From: Mycolicibacterium sp. P1-5
GTDB taxonomy: Bacteria > Actinomycetota > Actinomycetes > Mycobacteriales > Mycobacteriaceae
NCBI RefSeq assembly: GCF_008329565.1
Contig: NZ_NPKT01000012.1
Location: 1 to 64,000, forward strand
Reading direction: 5' to 3'
Length of the DNA: 64,000 nt
Part shown: one piece after another, positions 17,587 to 28,034 of the stretch
How the letters are laid out: every line of letters starts with the position of its first letter
Numbering within the stretch: position 1 is the stretch's first letter
The notes under the pieces: generated by a model
The model's input: only the letters and a program-made list of their open reading frames with translations
Told to the model about the DNA's origin: nothing
The model's database searches: none
Program-made: the position numbers and the translations under genes

Positions 17587-19326
17587 TTAGACGTCGATCT
17601 GTTGTCCGCCCACACCCTGGATGGCCTCGATCGCGACGAGCACCTCGATCAGGCCCGCCGTGGTGACCAGCCCCACATTGGCGGCCAGGGGCAGGCCGAT
17701 CGCGTTGACGAGACCGTTGATGACGTCGCCGCTGAGTGCCTGCTGAATGCCGCCGAGGAACAGGTTGACGTCATAGGCGGGCAGCACCGTCAAGAGGGCG
17801 TTGACGATGTCGGCGGTCGGCAGTAGCGCCGCATACAAGGAAGCGGCCGCGGTCGAGATGAACAGCGCAGTGTTGGTGGTCACCGTTTGCAGCGTGGTGA
17901 TGATGCCGGCCGGTGTGGGTTGCGTGTTCGACCCCGGGGCGGGGAACTTCAGTGACGCGAGTTCCCGCGACATCACCCCGCCCGGGCTGACGTCGGCGAT
18001 GAAGTCCTGGACGCCCTGTTCGACGCCGGCGAAGAACTGCTGGGCCACGCTTACCCAGTTGACATCGGGCATGAAGCCGAAAGTTGTTTGCTGGTTGGCG
18101 AATCCGACGTTGGACCAGCCGTACTGGGGGTCGCCGTAACCGAGGTTCACGATCACCTTGAGGGCGGGCTGCAGGAGATCGGCAACGGGCGCGCCGATGA
18201 CCGGCAGCATGCGCAGCGGTTCGAGCAGTGGCAGGTTCTCGGTCGGGATGATGTAGTACTTCTGGGTCGGATCGGTGGTGGGCAGCGCAATGGCGGCATC
18301 GACCTGCTGCTGCGTGAGTTTCGGGTATTGGGTGTGGACGAAGAGGATACCCAGCCCGGCGTTGAGGTCCGCCAGGAAATTCAGCGGGTAGCGGGGGAAG
18401 TCGGCGAACCCGTCGTACTCCAGTGTGTAATTGGTTGTCGGGAAGAGGTTTTCGGGCGTGGCGCCGTAGAAGTCAATACCGAGGCTTGGCATGTTGAGCC
18501 CGGGGAACCGCGACAGGAAGCCGCCATTGGGGTTCATCTCGTTGCCCACGAACACGAAGTTGACCGGCGTGCCCGACGGGAGCTGGCTCATGACCAGCGA
18601 GGACAGAATCGCGCTCTGCGAATAGCCGAAGACCGTGGCGCTGTTGCCGGCGGCGACCTGCTGGGCGATCGCCGTGGTGAGGATTTCCATGCCCTGCTGG
18701 ACCGACACATTCAGCGGCAGGCTCTTCACACCGGTGAGCGGGTACAGCCCCTCCGGAGTGTCCAGTTGGGTCGCGATGGTGCCGAGCGGGCTGTTGGGTC
18801 CGACAAACAGATTGAAGACGTTCTGGATGTAGGTGGGGTTGGGGATCGGATTTCCGCTGCCACCCATGATCAATCCGGTGTTCTGTTGGGCGGTGGCCAG
18901 GATCGAGGCTTCCCGAACCAGCGAGGTTGCGCCGGCGGGGCGCGCCGAGACGGCGGTGTCGCGGCGACTGTAGGCCAGCGCCACCGTCTCCAGCGGCGAG
19001 TCGCTCGGCACGGCAGGAGCATCAGGTGTCGACGGCTCCGCGGCGGCTGTGGGGATCACCTTGACGCTCGGTGTCGAGGTGATGGACTGCGCCCGGACTG
19101 ATGTAGTCGCGCGCGAGCGGGCCGACGCCGCGGAGGCCGCACCGTGCTTGGCCGGCCCGGCGACCGAACCGGGTTCGCCCGAGGCGGATCGGGCCGAACT
19201 TGCGTGCGCCGATGACGCGCCTGAGCCGGGGTCGGCCCAGGCCACCGCACCGTTGAATGCCGCGGCGCCAACTCCCAGCGCAACCGCCAACCCGCCAACT
19301 CGACCGATGAAACCCGCTGCGCTCAC
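17587..19326 (-). CDS. Secreted PE-PPE-domain alpha/beta hydrolase
   Basis: A 579-residue exported protein. Residues 1-32 form a signal peptide ending near AVAWADP; residues 33-150 are Ala/Ser/Thr-rich and probably disordered. From about residue 150 comes the PE-PPE (PF08237) serine-hydrolase domain: YIQNVFNLFVGPNSPLG, the nucleophile elbow GYSQSA near residue 250, NEMNPNGGFLSRFPG and YDGFADFPRYPLN. PE-PPE proteins are lipases, esterases or acyltransferases on cell-wall lipids. The C-terminal 150 residues are hydrophobic and helical. It has a plain signal peptide and no PE or PPE leader, so it is probably Sec-exported. Confidence 0.88.
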   Translation of the reverse strand: MSAAGFIGRVGGLAVALGVGAAAFNGAVAWADPGSGASSAHASSARSASGEPGSVAGPAKHGAASAASARSRATTSVRAQSITSTPSVKVIPTAAAEPSTPDAPAVPSDSPLETVALAYSRRDTAVSARPAGATSLVREASILATAQQNTGLIMGGSGNPIPNPTYIQNVFNLFVGPNSPLGTIATQLDTPEGLYPLTGVKSLPLNVSVQQGMEILTTAIAQQVAAGNSATVFGYSQSAILSSLVMSQLPSGTPVNFVFVGNEMNPNGGFLSRFPGLNMPSLGIDFYGATPENLFPTTNYTLEYDGFADFPRYPLNFLADLNAGLGILFVHTQYPKLTQQQVDAAIALPTTDPTQKYYIIPTENLPLLEPLRMLPVIGAPVADLLQPALKVIVNLGYGDPQYGWSNVGFANQQTTFGFMPDVNWVSVAQQFFAGVEQGVQDFIADVSPGGVMSRELASLKFPAPGSNTQPTPAGIITTLQTVTTNTALFISTAAASLYAALLPTADIVNALLTVLPAYDVNLFLGGIQQALSGDVINGLVNAIGLPLAANVGLVTTAGLIEVLVAIEAIQGVGGQQIDV

Positions 19327-19483
19327 GCGCTACCCCTTTGGTCACCCAACCACGTGTTCTGGCGAAGAATAACGTGATGGTGCGGCGTTCGCTGTCACAT
19401 TCGTTTTACGGGCGCAGCGTACATCTGATCGATCGGTGACCTTTTGCTATCGCAGCGTCGCGGCAACCTTTGGTTGCGTGACC

Positions 19484-21133
19484 TCAGATCGCCGGGCCGA
19501 GCAGGTCGTCAGCGTCCTTGATGATGTAGCCGTAACCCTGTTCGGCGAGGAAACGCTGCCGGTGCGCGGCGTACTCGGCGTCCAGACTGTCGCGGGAGAC
19601 CACGGAGTAGAAGACCGCCCCACCCCCGTCGTGCTTGGGGCGAAGCAACCGACCCAACCGCTGAGCTTCTTCCTGGCGGGAGCCGAAGGTGCCCGAAACC
19701 TGAACGGCCACCGATGCTTCCGGGAGATCGATGGAGAAGTTCGCGACCTTGGAGACGACGAGCGTCTTGACCTCGCCGCGGCGAAACGCGTCGAAGAGTT
19801 GCTCGCGCTCAGCGTTCTTCGTCGAGCCCTGGATCACCGGCGCACCCAACTCGGTGCCGAGCTCGTCGAGCTGGTCGAGATAGGCGCCGATCACCAGCGT
19901 CGGCTCGTCGGGATGCTTGGCGAGGATAGATTTCACCACCGCGATCTTCGAATGCGCGGTCGAGCAGAGTTTGTAACGCTCCTCAGGCTCGGCGATCGCA
20001 TACAGCATCCGCTCGTTGTCGGTCATCGTGACGCGCACCTCGATGCACTCGGCGGGTGCGATCCAGCCTTGAGCCTCGATGTCTTTCCACGGTGCGTCGT
20101 AGCGCTTGGGTCCGATCAGACTGAACACGTCGCCCTCGCGGCCGTCCTCACGGATCAACGTCGCGGTCAACCCGAGCCGGCGGCGGGATTGGAGATCGGC
20201 CGTCATCCGGAACACCGGCGCGGGCAGCAGGTGCACCTCGTCGTAGATGATCAGACCCCAGTCCCGGCTGTCGAACAGCTCCAGATGCTTGTACTCGCCC
20301 TTGGTCCGGCGGGTGATCACCTGATAGGTGGCGATGGTGACCGGCCGAATCTCCTTGCGCTCGCCGGAATACTCGCCGATCTCCTCTTCGGTCAGCGACG
20401 TCCGCGCGATCAGTTCCCGCTTCCACTGCCGACCCGCGACGGTATTGGTGACCAGGATCAGCGTCGTCGCCCCGGCCTTGGCCATCGCGGCCGCACCCAC
20501 CAGTGTCTTACCCGCCCCGCAGGGCAGGACCACGACACCGGAGCCGCCGTCCCAGAACGAATCGGCGGCCATCTGCTGATAGTCGCGGAGCTCCCAGCCG
20601 TCCTGATCGAGGCCGATCGGATGTGCCTCGCCGTTGACGTAACCGGCCAGATCTTCGGCCGGCCAGCCGATCTTGAGCAGCATCTGCTTGACCCGGCCGC
20701 GCTCGCTGGGGTGGACGATCACGGTGTCGTCGTCGATGCGGGCACCCAGCATCGGGCTGATCTTCTTATTGCGCAGCACCTCTTCGAGCACCGCCCGATC
20801 GAGGCTGATGAGCGTCAGGCCGTGCGCGGGATGCTTGACCAGCTGCAGCCGGCCGTATCGGCCCATTGTGTCGACGATGTCCACCAGCAGCGGCTGCGGT
20901 ACGGCATAGCGCGAAAAGCTGACCAGCGCGTCGACCACCTGCTCAGCGTCGTGGCCGGCGGCGCGCGCGTTCCACAGGGCCAGGGGAGTGATGCGGTAGG
21001 TGTGGATGTGCTCGGGCGCGCGTTCCAGCTCGGCGAACGGGGCGATCGCCGCGCGGGCGGCGCCGGCGAGTTCGTGGTCGACCTCGAGCAGCACCGTCTT
21101 GTCGGACTGCACGATCAACGGACCCTCGGTCAT
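19484..21133 (-). CDS. ercc3: DNA repair helicase XPB (ERCC3 homologue)
   Basis: A 549-residue SF2 helicase. The N-terminal 180 residues hold the damage-recognition-like domain of bacterial XPB. Walker A PCGAGKT is at 204-210, DEVH at 298-301, TATLIREDGREGDVF (motif III with the RED element) follows, and motif VI QEEAQRLGRLLRPK is near the end. XPB unwinds 3'-5' and acts in DNA repair; mycobacteria are among the bacteria that have it. It is 24 bases downstream of the large helicase-associated gene on the same strand, so the two probably share a transcript and a process. M. tuberculosis orthologue: Rv0861c. Confidence 0.95.
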   Translation of the reverse strand: MTEGPLIVQSDKTVLLEVDHELAGAARAAIAPFAELERAPEHIHTYRITPLALWNARAAGHDAEQVVDALVSFSRYAVPQPLLVDIVDTMGRYGRLQLVKHPAHGLTLISLDRAVLEEVLRNKKISPMLGARIDDDTVIVHPSERGRVKQMLLKIGWPAEDLAGYVNGEAHPIGLDQDGWELRDYQQMAADSFWDGGSGVVVLPCGAGKTLVGAAAMAKAGATTLILVTNTVAGRQWKRELIARTSLTEEEIGEYSGERKEIRPVTIATYQVITRRTKGEYKHLELFDSRDWGLIIYDEVHLLPAPVFRMTADLQSRRRLGLTATLIREDGREGDVFSLIGPKRYDAPWKDIEAQGWIAPAECIEVRVTMTDNERMLYAIAEPEERYKLCSTAHSKIAVVKSILAKHPDEPTLVIGAYLDQLDELGTELGAPVIQGSTKNAEREQLFDAFRRGEVKTLVVSKVANFSIDLPEASVAVQVSGTFGSRQEEAQRLGRLLRPKHDGGGAVFYSVVSRDSLDAEYAAHRQRFLAEQGYGYIIKDADDLLGPAI

Positions 21134-21157
21134 GCCGCACTCCTCGTCATCGCTCCA

Positions 21158-23452
21158 TTATCCAGACTCGGCCGACATCACCGATGTCACGCGATGGACC
21201 GCGAATTCCCGCGGCCGACCCTGGTTCGGATCCCAGGCCAGTAGCTGACCGCCGCTGACGGTGAGCGGGCGCACCATGCGCTGGGTAGCCACCCCGGCAG
21301 CGTCCACATAACCGATCACGACATCTTTTTGTTCCATGGCCGCCTGCTGCAACAGCGCCATCGACACCGCCGGGTCCAGGCGAACGTTCGCGAACGGAGC
21401 GCTGGAATCCACCCGGCGCAGCATCGAGACCACCGAGGCCAGGGTGTCCGCGCTCGGCTTGGGCAGCCCGCGGAACAGGCGGCGGTGCTGGGGCACGGAC
21501 ACCCGCGCACCACGCTGCCGGAGGTCGACGATCGCTCCCGATGAATCCTCCGCCGCCGGCGCGAAGCCCGCCGCGCGCAAGGTCGCGAGCACCTCGCCGA
21601 TCGGCGCCTGCGACACCGCCACCGTCGGAGCCAGCAGCCGCACCTCGAGATGCGCCAAGGCCGGTGCCGCAACCGCATGGGCGAGCAGCGTCGGGTCTTC
21701 GCAGCGCAGGAACGACGACGCCATGCCGACGCGCAGCTGCCCGTGCCGCCGGGCGACGTCATTGATCAGATACGTCAAGCCCTGCGGGACAGGGGTTTTC
21801 GAATGTCGCTCGAAGAAGCTGTGCAGCCCGCCTGCGGTTCGGCCGGTGTCTAGTGCGCGCCGGATCGATGCTTCGCTGACCCGATACACCATCGCCGCAC
21901 CGGCCGATTCCACCGCCGCCACCGCCGCCAGTTCGTCGGCCAGCTCGCGTTGCAGCGGTCCGGGCACCACCACGGTCAGGTCGGCCTGCACCAGGAAGTG
22001 GTCGATCGGTGCCGGCAGCGCCTTGTTCATCGCCTCGATGGCGGCGTCCTCGTCACCGTTCAGTAGTATCCGCGCCGGTGTGCTGAGCGCGCCGCGCCCG
22101 ATCAGGCCGAGAGCATGCGCCTCGGAAAGCAGATGCGCGACGGGCTCGGGCTGCAACCGGGCCGCCCACCGCGGCCGCCGCCAGATCAGTGCTCGCGAGG
22201 CGTGCGGCGCATCCACGCCGGAACCGGGTGAAAGCTCGGCGAGGAGTCCCAGCAGCAGGCGCCGATCGAGCGGGGCGGCCGTCGAATAGAGCGAATCAGA
22301 CAGTGCTGCATAGGGTTTGCCGTCAGGACCGCGACCGCCGATCAACCCCGGGCGCGACGGCAGATCCAGCCAATTGGTGGCCAGCAGGTGCCAACGTGCG
22401 GCGGTGGGCGTCTCGAAGAATCGATCGGCGGCCACCGTCGGCGTCCAGTACGGGCCCGAACCGTCCTGCGGTTCCGGGTCGGGGGAGCCGCTGGCAATCA
22501 GGCCGGCGGCGACGCTGACCTCGAGTACCAGCCCGAGGCGTTGTTCGTCGATACCGGTGAGCTTGCTCAGCCGCTTGGCTTCCCGCACGCCCAGGCCGCC
22601 GCTGCGCAATTCGGGAACCGGTGCGGCGGAGAGGGATTCGATGACGAGCTCGATCTCGCGGATCAGGTCAAGCACCGCACCGGCGGCGGTGGCGTCGACG
22701 TCGGCGATGGTGGTGGTGCTGGCCACCGGGTCGGGTGCCACCAGGCTCACCGGCCCCGGCTCCTCACCGCGCAGCACCTGACCGACCTGGCGCGGCAGGA
22801 TCACCGTCTCTTCGTCCAGCTGGCGCAACAGTCCGGCCGCGAGCAGCCGTGGCACGGGCCGGTCGACCGGTGCGCCGGGCGCGGCATCGCGGGTGCGGCC
22901 GACCGGGGACCCCATCAGGAGTCGGTCCAGAAGTTCGAGCTGGGGCTCGTCAAGGGCGTCGATGGCTGCGGAGATCTCCGCCCCTGACCGTGACGAGTCC
23001 TCTGCGATCGCCTGCCCGGGATACCAGGGCAGGCCCGCGGCTGCCTCGGCCGACACCCGCACGGCGGTGTCGCCCCATGCCAGAGCGCACTCGCGCAGAT
23101 CGTCCAGTGCGGTCAGGATCGACCGTTCGTCGGCGCGCTCGCCGATGAGGGCCACCAGCTTGGTCACCGGCACGGCGGTCGTCTCGGCATGCAGCACGAT
23201 CAGGGCGTCGAGGACGGCGAGCCGCAAGTAGTCCAGTTCGTCGGTGGCGGCCTTCACCGACTGTCGGGCCACCGCGCGGGCGGCCAGGGCCGCGATGCTG
23301 CCCGGCGCGGGTTGGGCAAGATCCGGCCGCAGTTCCAGTAGGCGGATCAGCCGGTCGTCGGGCAGATCGGCCAGCCAGGCGCCCAGCGGCATTCCTGCGT
23401 TGATTTCCCGGGTCGCTTCGCTCCTGCCCGCTGGCGAGGACGATTCAGTCAT
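21158..23452 (-). CDS. Helicase-associated domain protein with WYL-like C-terminus
   Basis: A 764-residue protein directly upstream of XPB (Rv0862c position). The first 400 residues are helical, with repeated winged-helix-like units such as LGVREAKRLSKLTGIDEQRLGLVLEVSVAAGLI. Residues of about 460-600 match the helicase-associated domain (PF13625 type): FLVQADLTVVVPGPLQRELADELAAVA and YRVSEASIRRALDTGRTAGGLHSFFERHS. The last 65 residues (VVIGYVDAAGVATQRMVRPLTVSGGQLLAWDPNQ and FAVHRVTSV) look like a WYL domain, an SH3-barrel seen in DNA-damage and phage-defence regulators. It lacks Walker motifs. It probably assists XPB; the mechanism is unknown. Confidence 0.85.
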   Translation of the reverse strand: MTESSSPAGRSEATREINAGMPLGAWLADLPDDRLIRLLELRPDLAQPAPGSIAALAARAVARQSVKAATDELDYLRLAVLDALIVLHAETTAVPVTKLVALIGERADERSILTALDDLRECALAWGDTAVRVSAEAAAGLPWYPGQAIAEDSSRSGAEISAAIDALDEPQLELLDRLLMGSPVGRTRDAAPGAPVDRPVPRLLAAGLLRQLDEETVILPRQVGQVLRGEEPGPVSLVAPDPVASTTTIADVDATAAGAVLDLIREIELVIESLSAAPVPELRSGGLGVREAKRLSKLTGIDEQRLGLVLEVSVAAGLIASGSPDPEPQDGSGPYWTPTVAADRFFETPTAARWHLLATNWLDLPSRPGLIGGRGPDGKPYAALSDSLYSTAAPLDRRLLLGLLAELSPGSGVDAPHASRALIWRRPRWAARLQPEPVAHLLSEAHALGLIGRGALSTPARILLNGDEDAAIEAMNKALPAPIDHFLVQADLTVVVPGPLQRELADELAAVAAVESAGAAMVYRVSEASIRRALDTGRTAGGLHSFFERHSKTPVPQGLTYLINDVARRHGQLRVGMASSFLRCEDPTLLAHAVAAPALAHLEVRLLAPTVAVSQAPIGEVLATLRAAGFAPAAEDSSGAIVDLRQRGARVSVPQHRRLFRGLPKPSADTLASVVSMLRRVDSSAPFANVRLDPAVSMALLQQAAMEQKDVVIGYVDAAGVATQRMVRPLTVSGGQLLAWDPNQGRPREFAVHRVTSVMSAESG

Positions 23453-23517
23453 TGTTGACCAGCCTAAAACAGCCGCCTATGTGCACAAGCCGGGCCGGCA
23501 GATGACAGAATGTTGCC

Positions 23518-23700
23518 GTGGCTGAGAAGAAGACAAGGTATGTCGACAATGGCTGGCCGACCAGCGACCCCGACGACCACGCGGTGAGCGAGCTCGCCGC
23601 CGATCGGGCGGGCGCGCTGTCGCCGTTCGGCGACATCACGTTCCCGCTGCCGGCCTCCGATCTGCCGTATCTGCACCCGGTCACGGTCGTCAACAAGTAA
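23518..23700 (+). CDS. Small conserved hypothetical protein (Rv0863-like)
   Basis: A 60-residue protein from GTG 23518. It is charged at the N-terminus ([39 protein letters not shown]) and ends in [17 protein letters not shown]. No signal peptide or membrane helix is present. It lies 3 bases before moaC on the same strand and is divergent from the helicase-associated gene. Its place matches M. tuberculosis Rv0863. Function unknown; the spacing implies co-transcription with the molybdopterin genes. Confidence 0.7.
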   Translation: MAEKKTRYVDNGWPTSDPDDHAVSELAADRAGALSPFGDITFPLPASDLPYLHPVTVVNK

Positions 23701-23703
23701 ACG

Positions 23704-24192
23704 GTGACCAACGGACCGCAGCACCGCCTCTCGCACCTGGACGAGCACGGTGCGGCGCACATGGTCGACGTCACCGATAAGGCTGCCACCAGCCGCACGG
23801 CGGTGGCCGCCGGTTCCGTTCATACCACCGCCGATGTGGTCGCGCTGATCACGGCCGGGGGTCTACCCAAGGGCGATGCCCTGGCGACGGCCCGGGTTGC
23901 CGGCATCCTGGCCGCCAAGCGGACCAGCGACCTCATCCCGCTGTGCCACCACTTGGCGTTGACGGGGGTGGACATCGAGTTCGCGATCGGCGACGCGGAG
24001 GTCGGCGTGACCGCCTCCGTGCGTACCACTGATCGCACCGGCGTGGAGATGGAAGCGCTGACGGCCGTCAGCGTCGCGGCACTGACGCTCTACGACATGA
24101 TCAAGGCCGTCGATCCCGCCGCGCGCATCGAGGACATCCGAGTGCTGCGCAAGGAGGGTGGCAAGACCGGCCTGTGGGTGCGCGAGACGTGA
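23704..24192 (+). CDS. moaC: Cyclic pyranopterin monophosphate synthase MoaC
   Basis: A 162-residue MoaC, which with MoaA converts GTP to cyclic pyranopterin monophosphate, the first committed intermediate of molybdenum cofactor. Family marks are [17 protein letters not shown] near the N-terminus, [16 protein letters not shown], and [27 protein letters not shown] with the Glu-Met-Glu and Asp-Met-x-Lys residues of the active site. The start is GTG 23704. The stop overlaps the mog start in GTGA, giving tight coupling. Confidence 0.95.
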   Translation: MTNGPQHRLSHLDEHGAAHMVDVTDKAATSRTAVAAGSVHTTADVVALITAGGLPKGDALATARVAGILAAKRTSDLIPLCHHLALTGVDIEFAIGDAEVGVTASVRTTDRTGVEMEALTAVSVAALTLYDMIKAVDPAARIEDIRVLRKEGGKTGLWVRET

Positions 24193-24665
24193 CCCGCTCT
24201 GCACGGGTCGTGATCGCCTCCACCCGGGCGGCGACCGGTGTCTACGAAGACCGCACCGGACCGATCATCGTGGCCTGGCTCGCCGAACGCGGCTTCGACG
24301 TGCCCGACGCCAGGGTGGTGGTCGATGGCAGTGCCGTCGGCGACGCCCTGCACGCGGCGATCGATGCCGCAGCCGACATCGTCATCACCTCCGGCGGCAC
24401 CGGGATATCGCCGACCGACGCCACCCCGGAGGCGACCCTCGGCGTGCTGGACTACCAGATCCCCGGGCTGGCCGACGCGATCCGGCGGTCCGGCCTGCCC
24501 AAGGTGCCGACGTCGGTGCTCTCCCGCGGGCTGTGCGGGGTCGCAGGTCGCACCCTGGTGGTGAACCTGCCGGGATCGACAGGCGGGGTGCGCGACGGCC
24601 TGTCGGTGCTCGCCGGCGTGCTCGACCACGCACTGGATCAATTGTCCGGAGGGGACCACCGCTGA
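24189..24665 (+). CDS. mog: Molybdopterin adenylyltransferase Mog (MogA/MoaB family)
   Basis: A 158-residue MogA/MoaB-fold protein that adenylates molybdopterin before metal insertion. The signature [19 protein letters not shown] lies near residues 65-83, and [26 protein letters not shown] closes the fold. GTG 24189 overlaps the moaC stop by 4 bases; the stop overlaps moaE's ATG by one base. The start was chosen for this coupling and because homologues begin shortly before VVIASTRAA. It is the second gene of a moaC-mog-moaE run. Confidence 0.92.
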   Translation: MTRSARVVIASTRAATGVYEDRTGPIIVAWLAERGFDVPDARVVVDGSAVGDALHAAIDAAADIVITSGGTGISPTDATPEATLGVLDYQIPGLADAIRRSGLPKVPTSVLSRGLCGVAGRTLVVNLPGSTGGVRDGLSVLAGVLDHALDQLSGGDHR

Positions 24666-25090
24666 TGACACGCATCCTGCGGGCCGCGCTCGCCGAGGGC
24701 CCGATCTCGCTGACCGAGCATGAAGAACTCGTCGCCGACGTTGCCGCCGGTGCGGTGGTCGGATTCTCCGGAGTGGTGCGCAACCACGACGGCGGCCGGG
24801 ACGTGGTGCGGCTGGAGTACTCCGCGCATCCGCTGGCTGAGCAGACCCTGTTCGAGGCGCTCGCCGAGGTCGCTGCGAAATCCACTGGCGTGCGGGCGAT
24901 CGCGGCGAGTCATCGGGTCGGCGTCCTGCACATCGGCGACGCCGCCCTGGTGGCAGCCGTGGCGGCCGACCACCGGGGAGCGGCTTTCGAGGCGTGCGCC
25001 CTACTCGTCGACACCGTCAAGGAACGGCTACCGGTGTGGAAACACCAGTTCTTCGCCGATGGAACCGACGAGTGGGTGAACTCGGCCTGA
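24665..25090 (+). CDS. moaE: Molybdopterin synthase catalytic subunit MoaE
   Basis: A 141-residue large subunit of molybdopterin synthase, which moves sulfur from the MoaD thiocarboxylate to cyclic pyranopterin monophosphate. It has [31 protein letters not shown], a [22 protein letters not shown] strand-helix, and the active-site Lys segment [19 protein letters not shown] 24665 overlaps the mog stop by one base (TGATG). Its MoaD partner is at 26708 on the other side of rpfA. The stop is 4 bases from the convergent rpfA stop. Confidence 0.94.
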   Translation: MTRILRAALAEGPISLTEHEELVADVAAGAVVGFSGVVRNHDGGRDVVRLEYSAHPLAEQTLFEALAEVAAKSTGVRAIAASHRVGVLHIGDAALVAAVAADHRGAAFEACALLVDTVKERLPVWKHQFFADGTDEWVNSA

Positions 25091-25094
25091 CGGC

Positions 25095-26483
<1,389 letters not shown>

Positions 26484-26593
26484 TAGGAGCGAAGAGGGTC
26501 TTCCCGGGTTGAGGGGGCCGACCTCCGACAGACGGTAATGGGATCTCGGAGTGCCGTCGACTTTTGCAAATCCGGGCGTTTCTGCTACTGGCA

Positions 26594-26609
26594 AACCTTA
26601 AAAAAGGTT
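26594..26609. promoter_or_regulatory. AT-rich 16-base palindrome in the rpfA promoter region
   Basis: AACCTT-AAAA-AAGGTT has perfect 6-base arms. It lies about 110 bases upstream of the riboswitch and 73 bases downstream of the CRP-like site, in the segment that should hold the rpfA promoter. It may be a regulator site or part of the promoter; nothing assigns a binding protein. The rest of 26484-26681 shows no gene. Confidence 0.4.
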
Positions 26610-26681
26610 AAAGGCCCTAGATAGCTCGGCGTTCGCCCAGGTAGGTCCGGCGCTAAACCAAGCCGTGGCCATCTCGTTACC

Positions 26682-26710
26682 TGATCGTGATGTGACGTAA
26701 ATCACGATCA
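26682..26710. promoter_or_regulatory. CRP-like site inside a 10-base-arm inverted repeat, upstream of rpfA
   Basis: TGATCGTGAT (26682-26691) and ATCACGATCA (26701-26710) are perfect inverted repeats with a 9-base spacer. Inside sits TGTGA-CGTAAA-TCACG (26691-26706), one base off the CRP consensus TGTGA-N6-TCACA. In M. tuberculosis the CRP homologue Rv3676 is known to activate rpfA. The repeat overlaps the last codon of moaD, so it could also act as a 3' hairpin for the moaA-moaD transcript. Confidence 0.65.
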
Positions 26711-26977
26711 TCCGCCGGCAAACGGGGGTAATACGTCAAGCGTCTGGCCGGGTTGCAGTTCGGTGGCCTTGTTTTTGACCGCGATGCCGTCGCAGAGGTA
26801 GGAGCATCGCTGTAACACCCGCGCCAATTCGTCGTTGCGGCAACCTAATTCGTTCACCACGTCGGCGACCGTCGTGCCGGGATGCAGGTTGAGCCGGTGC
26901 GAGTCGGTACCCGCGGCAGCACGGGCCGAGGCGAAGAAACGCACGGTCACGTCCACCGACTGGCCCACCTCAGCCAC
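26708..26977 (-). CDS. moaD: MoaD-family molybdopterin synthase sulfur-carrier subunit
   Basis: An 89-residue ubiquitin-fold protein ending in the PPFAGG tail whose C-terminal Gly-Gly is adenylated and thiocarboxylated. VTVRFFASARAAAG, LHPGTTVADVVNELG and LDVLPPFAGG are the family blocks; the segment with RCSYLCDG is typical of the mycobacterial MoaD2 group. It overlaps moaA by 8 bases and lies downstream of it. It should donate sulfur to MoaE, encoded 1.6 kb away on the other strand. A CRP-like palindrome covers its stop codon. Confidence 0.92.
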   Translation of the reverse strand: MAEVGQSVDVTVRFFASARAAAGTDSHRLNLHPGTTVADVVNELGCRNDELARVLQRCSYLCDGIAVKNKATELQPGQTLDVLPPFAGG

Positions 26978-28034
26978 CGATCGCGCTCATCGGCCGCTGC
27001 GGCTGAACGAAATCCGGGTTGTTGATGCCGTGCCCGGCTGCTTTGCGCCACATCGCCGCGCGCCACGCCGACTCCAGCGCGTCGTCGTCCGATCCGTTGC
27101 GCAGCAGCATCCGCAGGTCGGATTCCTCAGCCGAGAACAGGCAGTTACGGATCTGCCCGTCGGCGGTCAAGCGGGTCCGGTCGCACGCCGAGCAGAACGC
27201 GTGCGAGACCGAGGCGATGATGCCGACCGTGGCCGGGCCACCGTTGACCTGCCACAGCTGAGCCGGAGCTGAACCACGCGGTGCGGGGTCGGGAGTCAGA
27301 TCGAAGCGCGCCGCGAGTGCCGTGAAAATCTGGTCGGCGCTCAGGTTGGCGTCTCGGCGCCACAGGTGACTGGCATCGAGCGGCATCTGCTCGATGATGC
27401 GCAACCGATAGCCGTAGCGCAGGCAGTACTCCAACAGCTCGACGGCGTCTTGGAGGCCGCTGTCGTGATCCAGAACGGCGTTGACCTTGACCGGCCCCAA
27501 TCCGGCGACCGCTGCAGCGGACAGGCCTTCGAGCACGTCGGAGAGCCGGTCGCGCCGGGTGATGGCGGCGAAATGCTCGGCGTCGACGGAGTCAAGCGAC
27601 ACATTGACCCGGTTCAGCCCCGCATCGGCCAGGGCACGCGCGCGTCGGGCCAGGCCCAGACCGTTGGTGGTCAGCGCGATCTCCGGCCGCGGGCGCAGCC
27701 CGGCCACCGCCGACACCACGTCTTCGAGCCCGCGATACAGCAGCGGTTCGCCGCCGGTGAAGCGAACGCTGGTGATGCCGAGCCGCGTCACGGCCAGCGT
27801 CAGCAAGCGGACCAGCTCGTCGCGGGTCAGCAACTCATCGTCGGGCAGCCAGTCCAAACCGTCGGCCGGCATGCAGTAGGTACAGCGCAGATTGCAGCGG
27901 TCGGTGAGCGATACCCGCAGGTCGGTGGCGGCCCGGCCGAACGTGTCGACCAGCGGGCCGCTGCGCGGCATGCCGCCGGGCGCCTCTTCGCGGTCGCGGC
28001 GAATCGCAGGCAATCCGAGAGCGGTCAGCGTCAT
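26970..28034 (-). CDS. moaA: GTP 3',8-cyclase MoaA (radical SAM)
   Basis: A 354-residue radical SAM enzyme that starts molybdenum cofactor synthesis by rearranging GTP. The first [4Fe-4S] site is Cys47-x3-Cys51-x2-Cys54 (DRCNLRCTYCMP); RFTGGEPLLY follows; the second cluster site is CSACDRTRLTADGQIRNC near residue 285. ATG 28034 overlaps the YccF gene stop in ATGA; earlier in-frame codons belong to that gene and are rejected. The usual C-terminal Gly-Gly of MoaA appears as SAIGG. Together with MoaC it feeds the synthase MoaD/MoaE. Confidence 0.95.
   Translation of the reverse strand: MTLTALGLPAIRRDREEAPGGMPRSGPLVDTFGRAATDLRVSLTDRCNLRCTYCMPADGLDWLPDDELLTRDELVRLLTLAVTRLGITSVRFTGGEPLLYRGLEDVVSAVAGLRPRPEIALTTNGLGLARRARALADAGLNRVNVSLDSVDAEHFAAITRRDRLSDVLEGLSAAAVAGLGPVKVNAVLDHDSGLQDAVELLEYCLRYGYRLRIIEQMPLDASHLWRRDANLSADQIFTALAARFDLTPDPAPRGSAPAQLWQVNGGPATVGIIASVSHAFCSACDRTRLTADGQIRNCLFSAEESDLRMLLRNGSDDDALESAWRAAMWRKAAGHGINNPDFVQPQRPMSAIGG

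Noticed and set aside
19436..21244. 602-codon plus-strand frame opposite XPB
   Set aside because: No recognisable domain; exactly mirrors the helicase gene whose Walker A and DEVH motifs are unambiguous.
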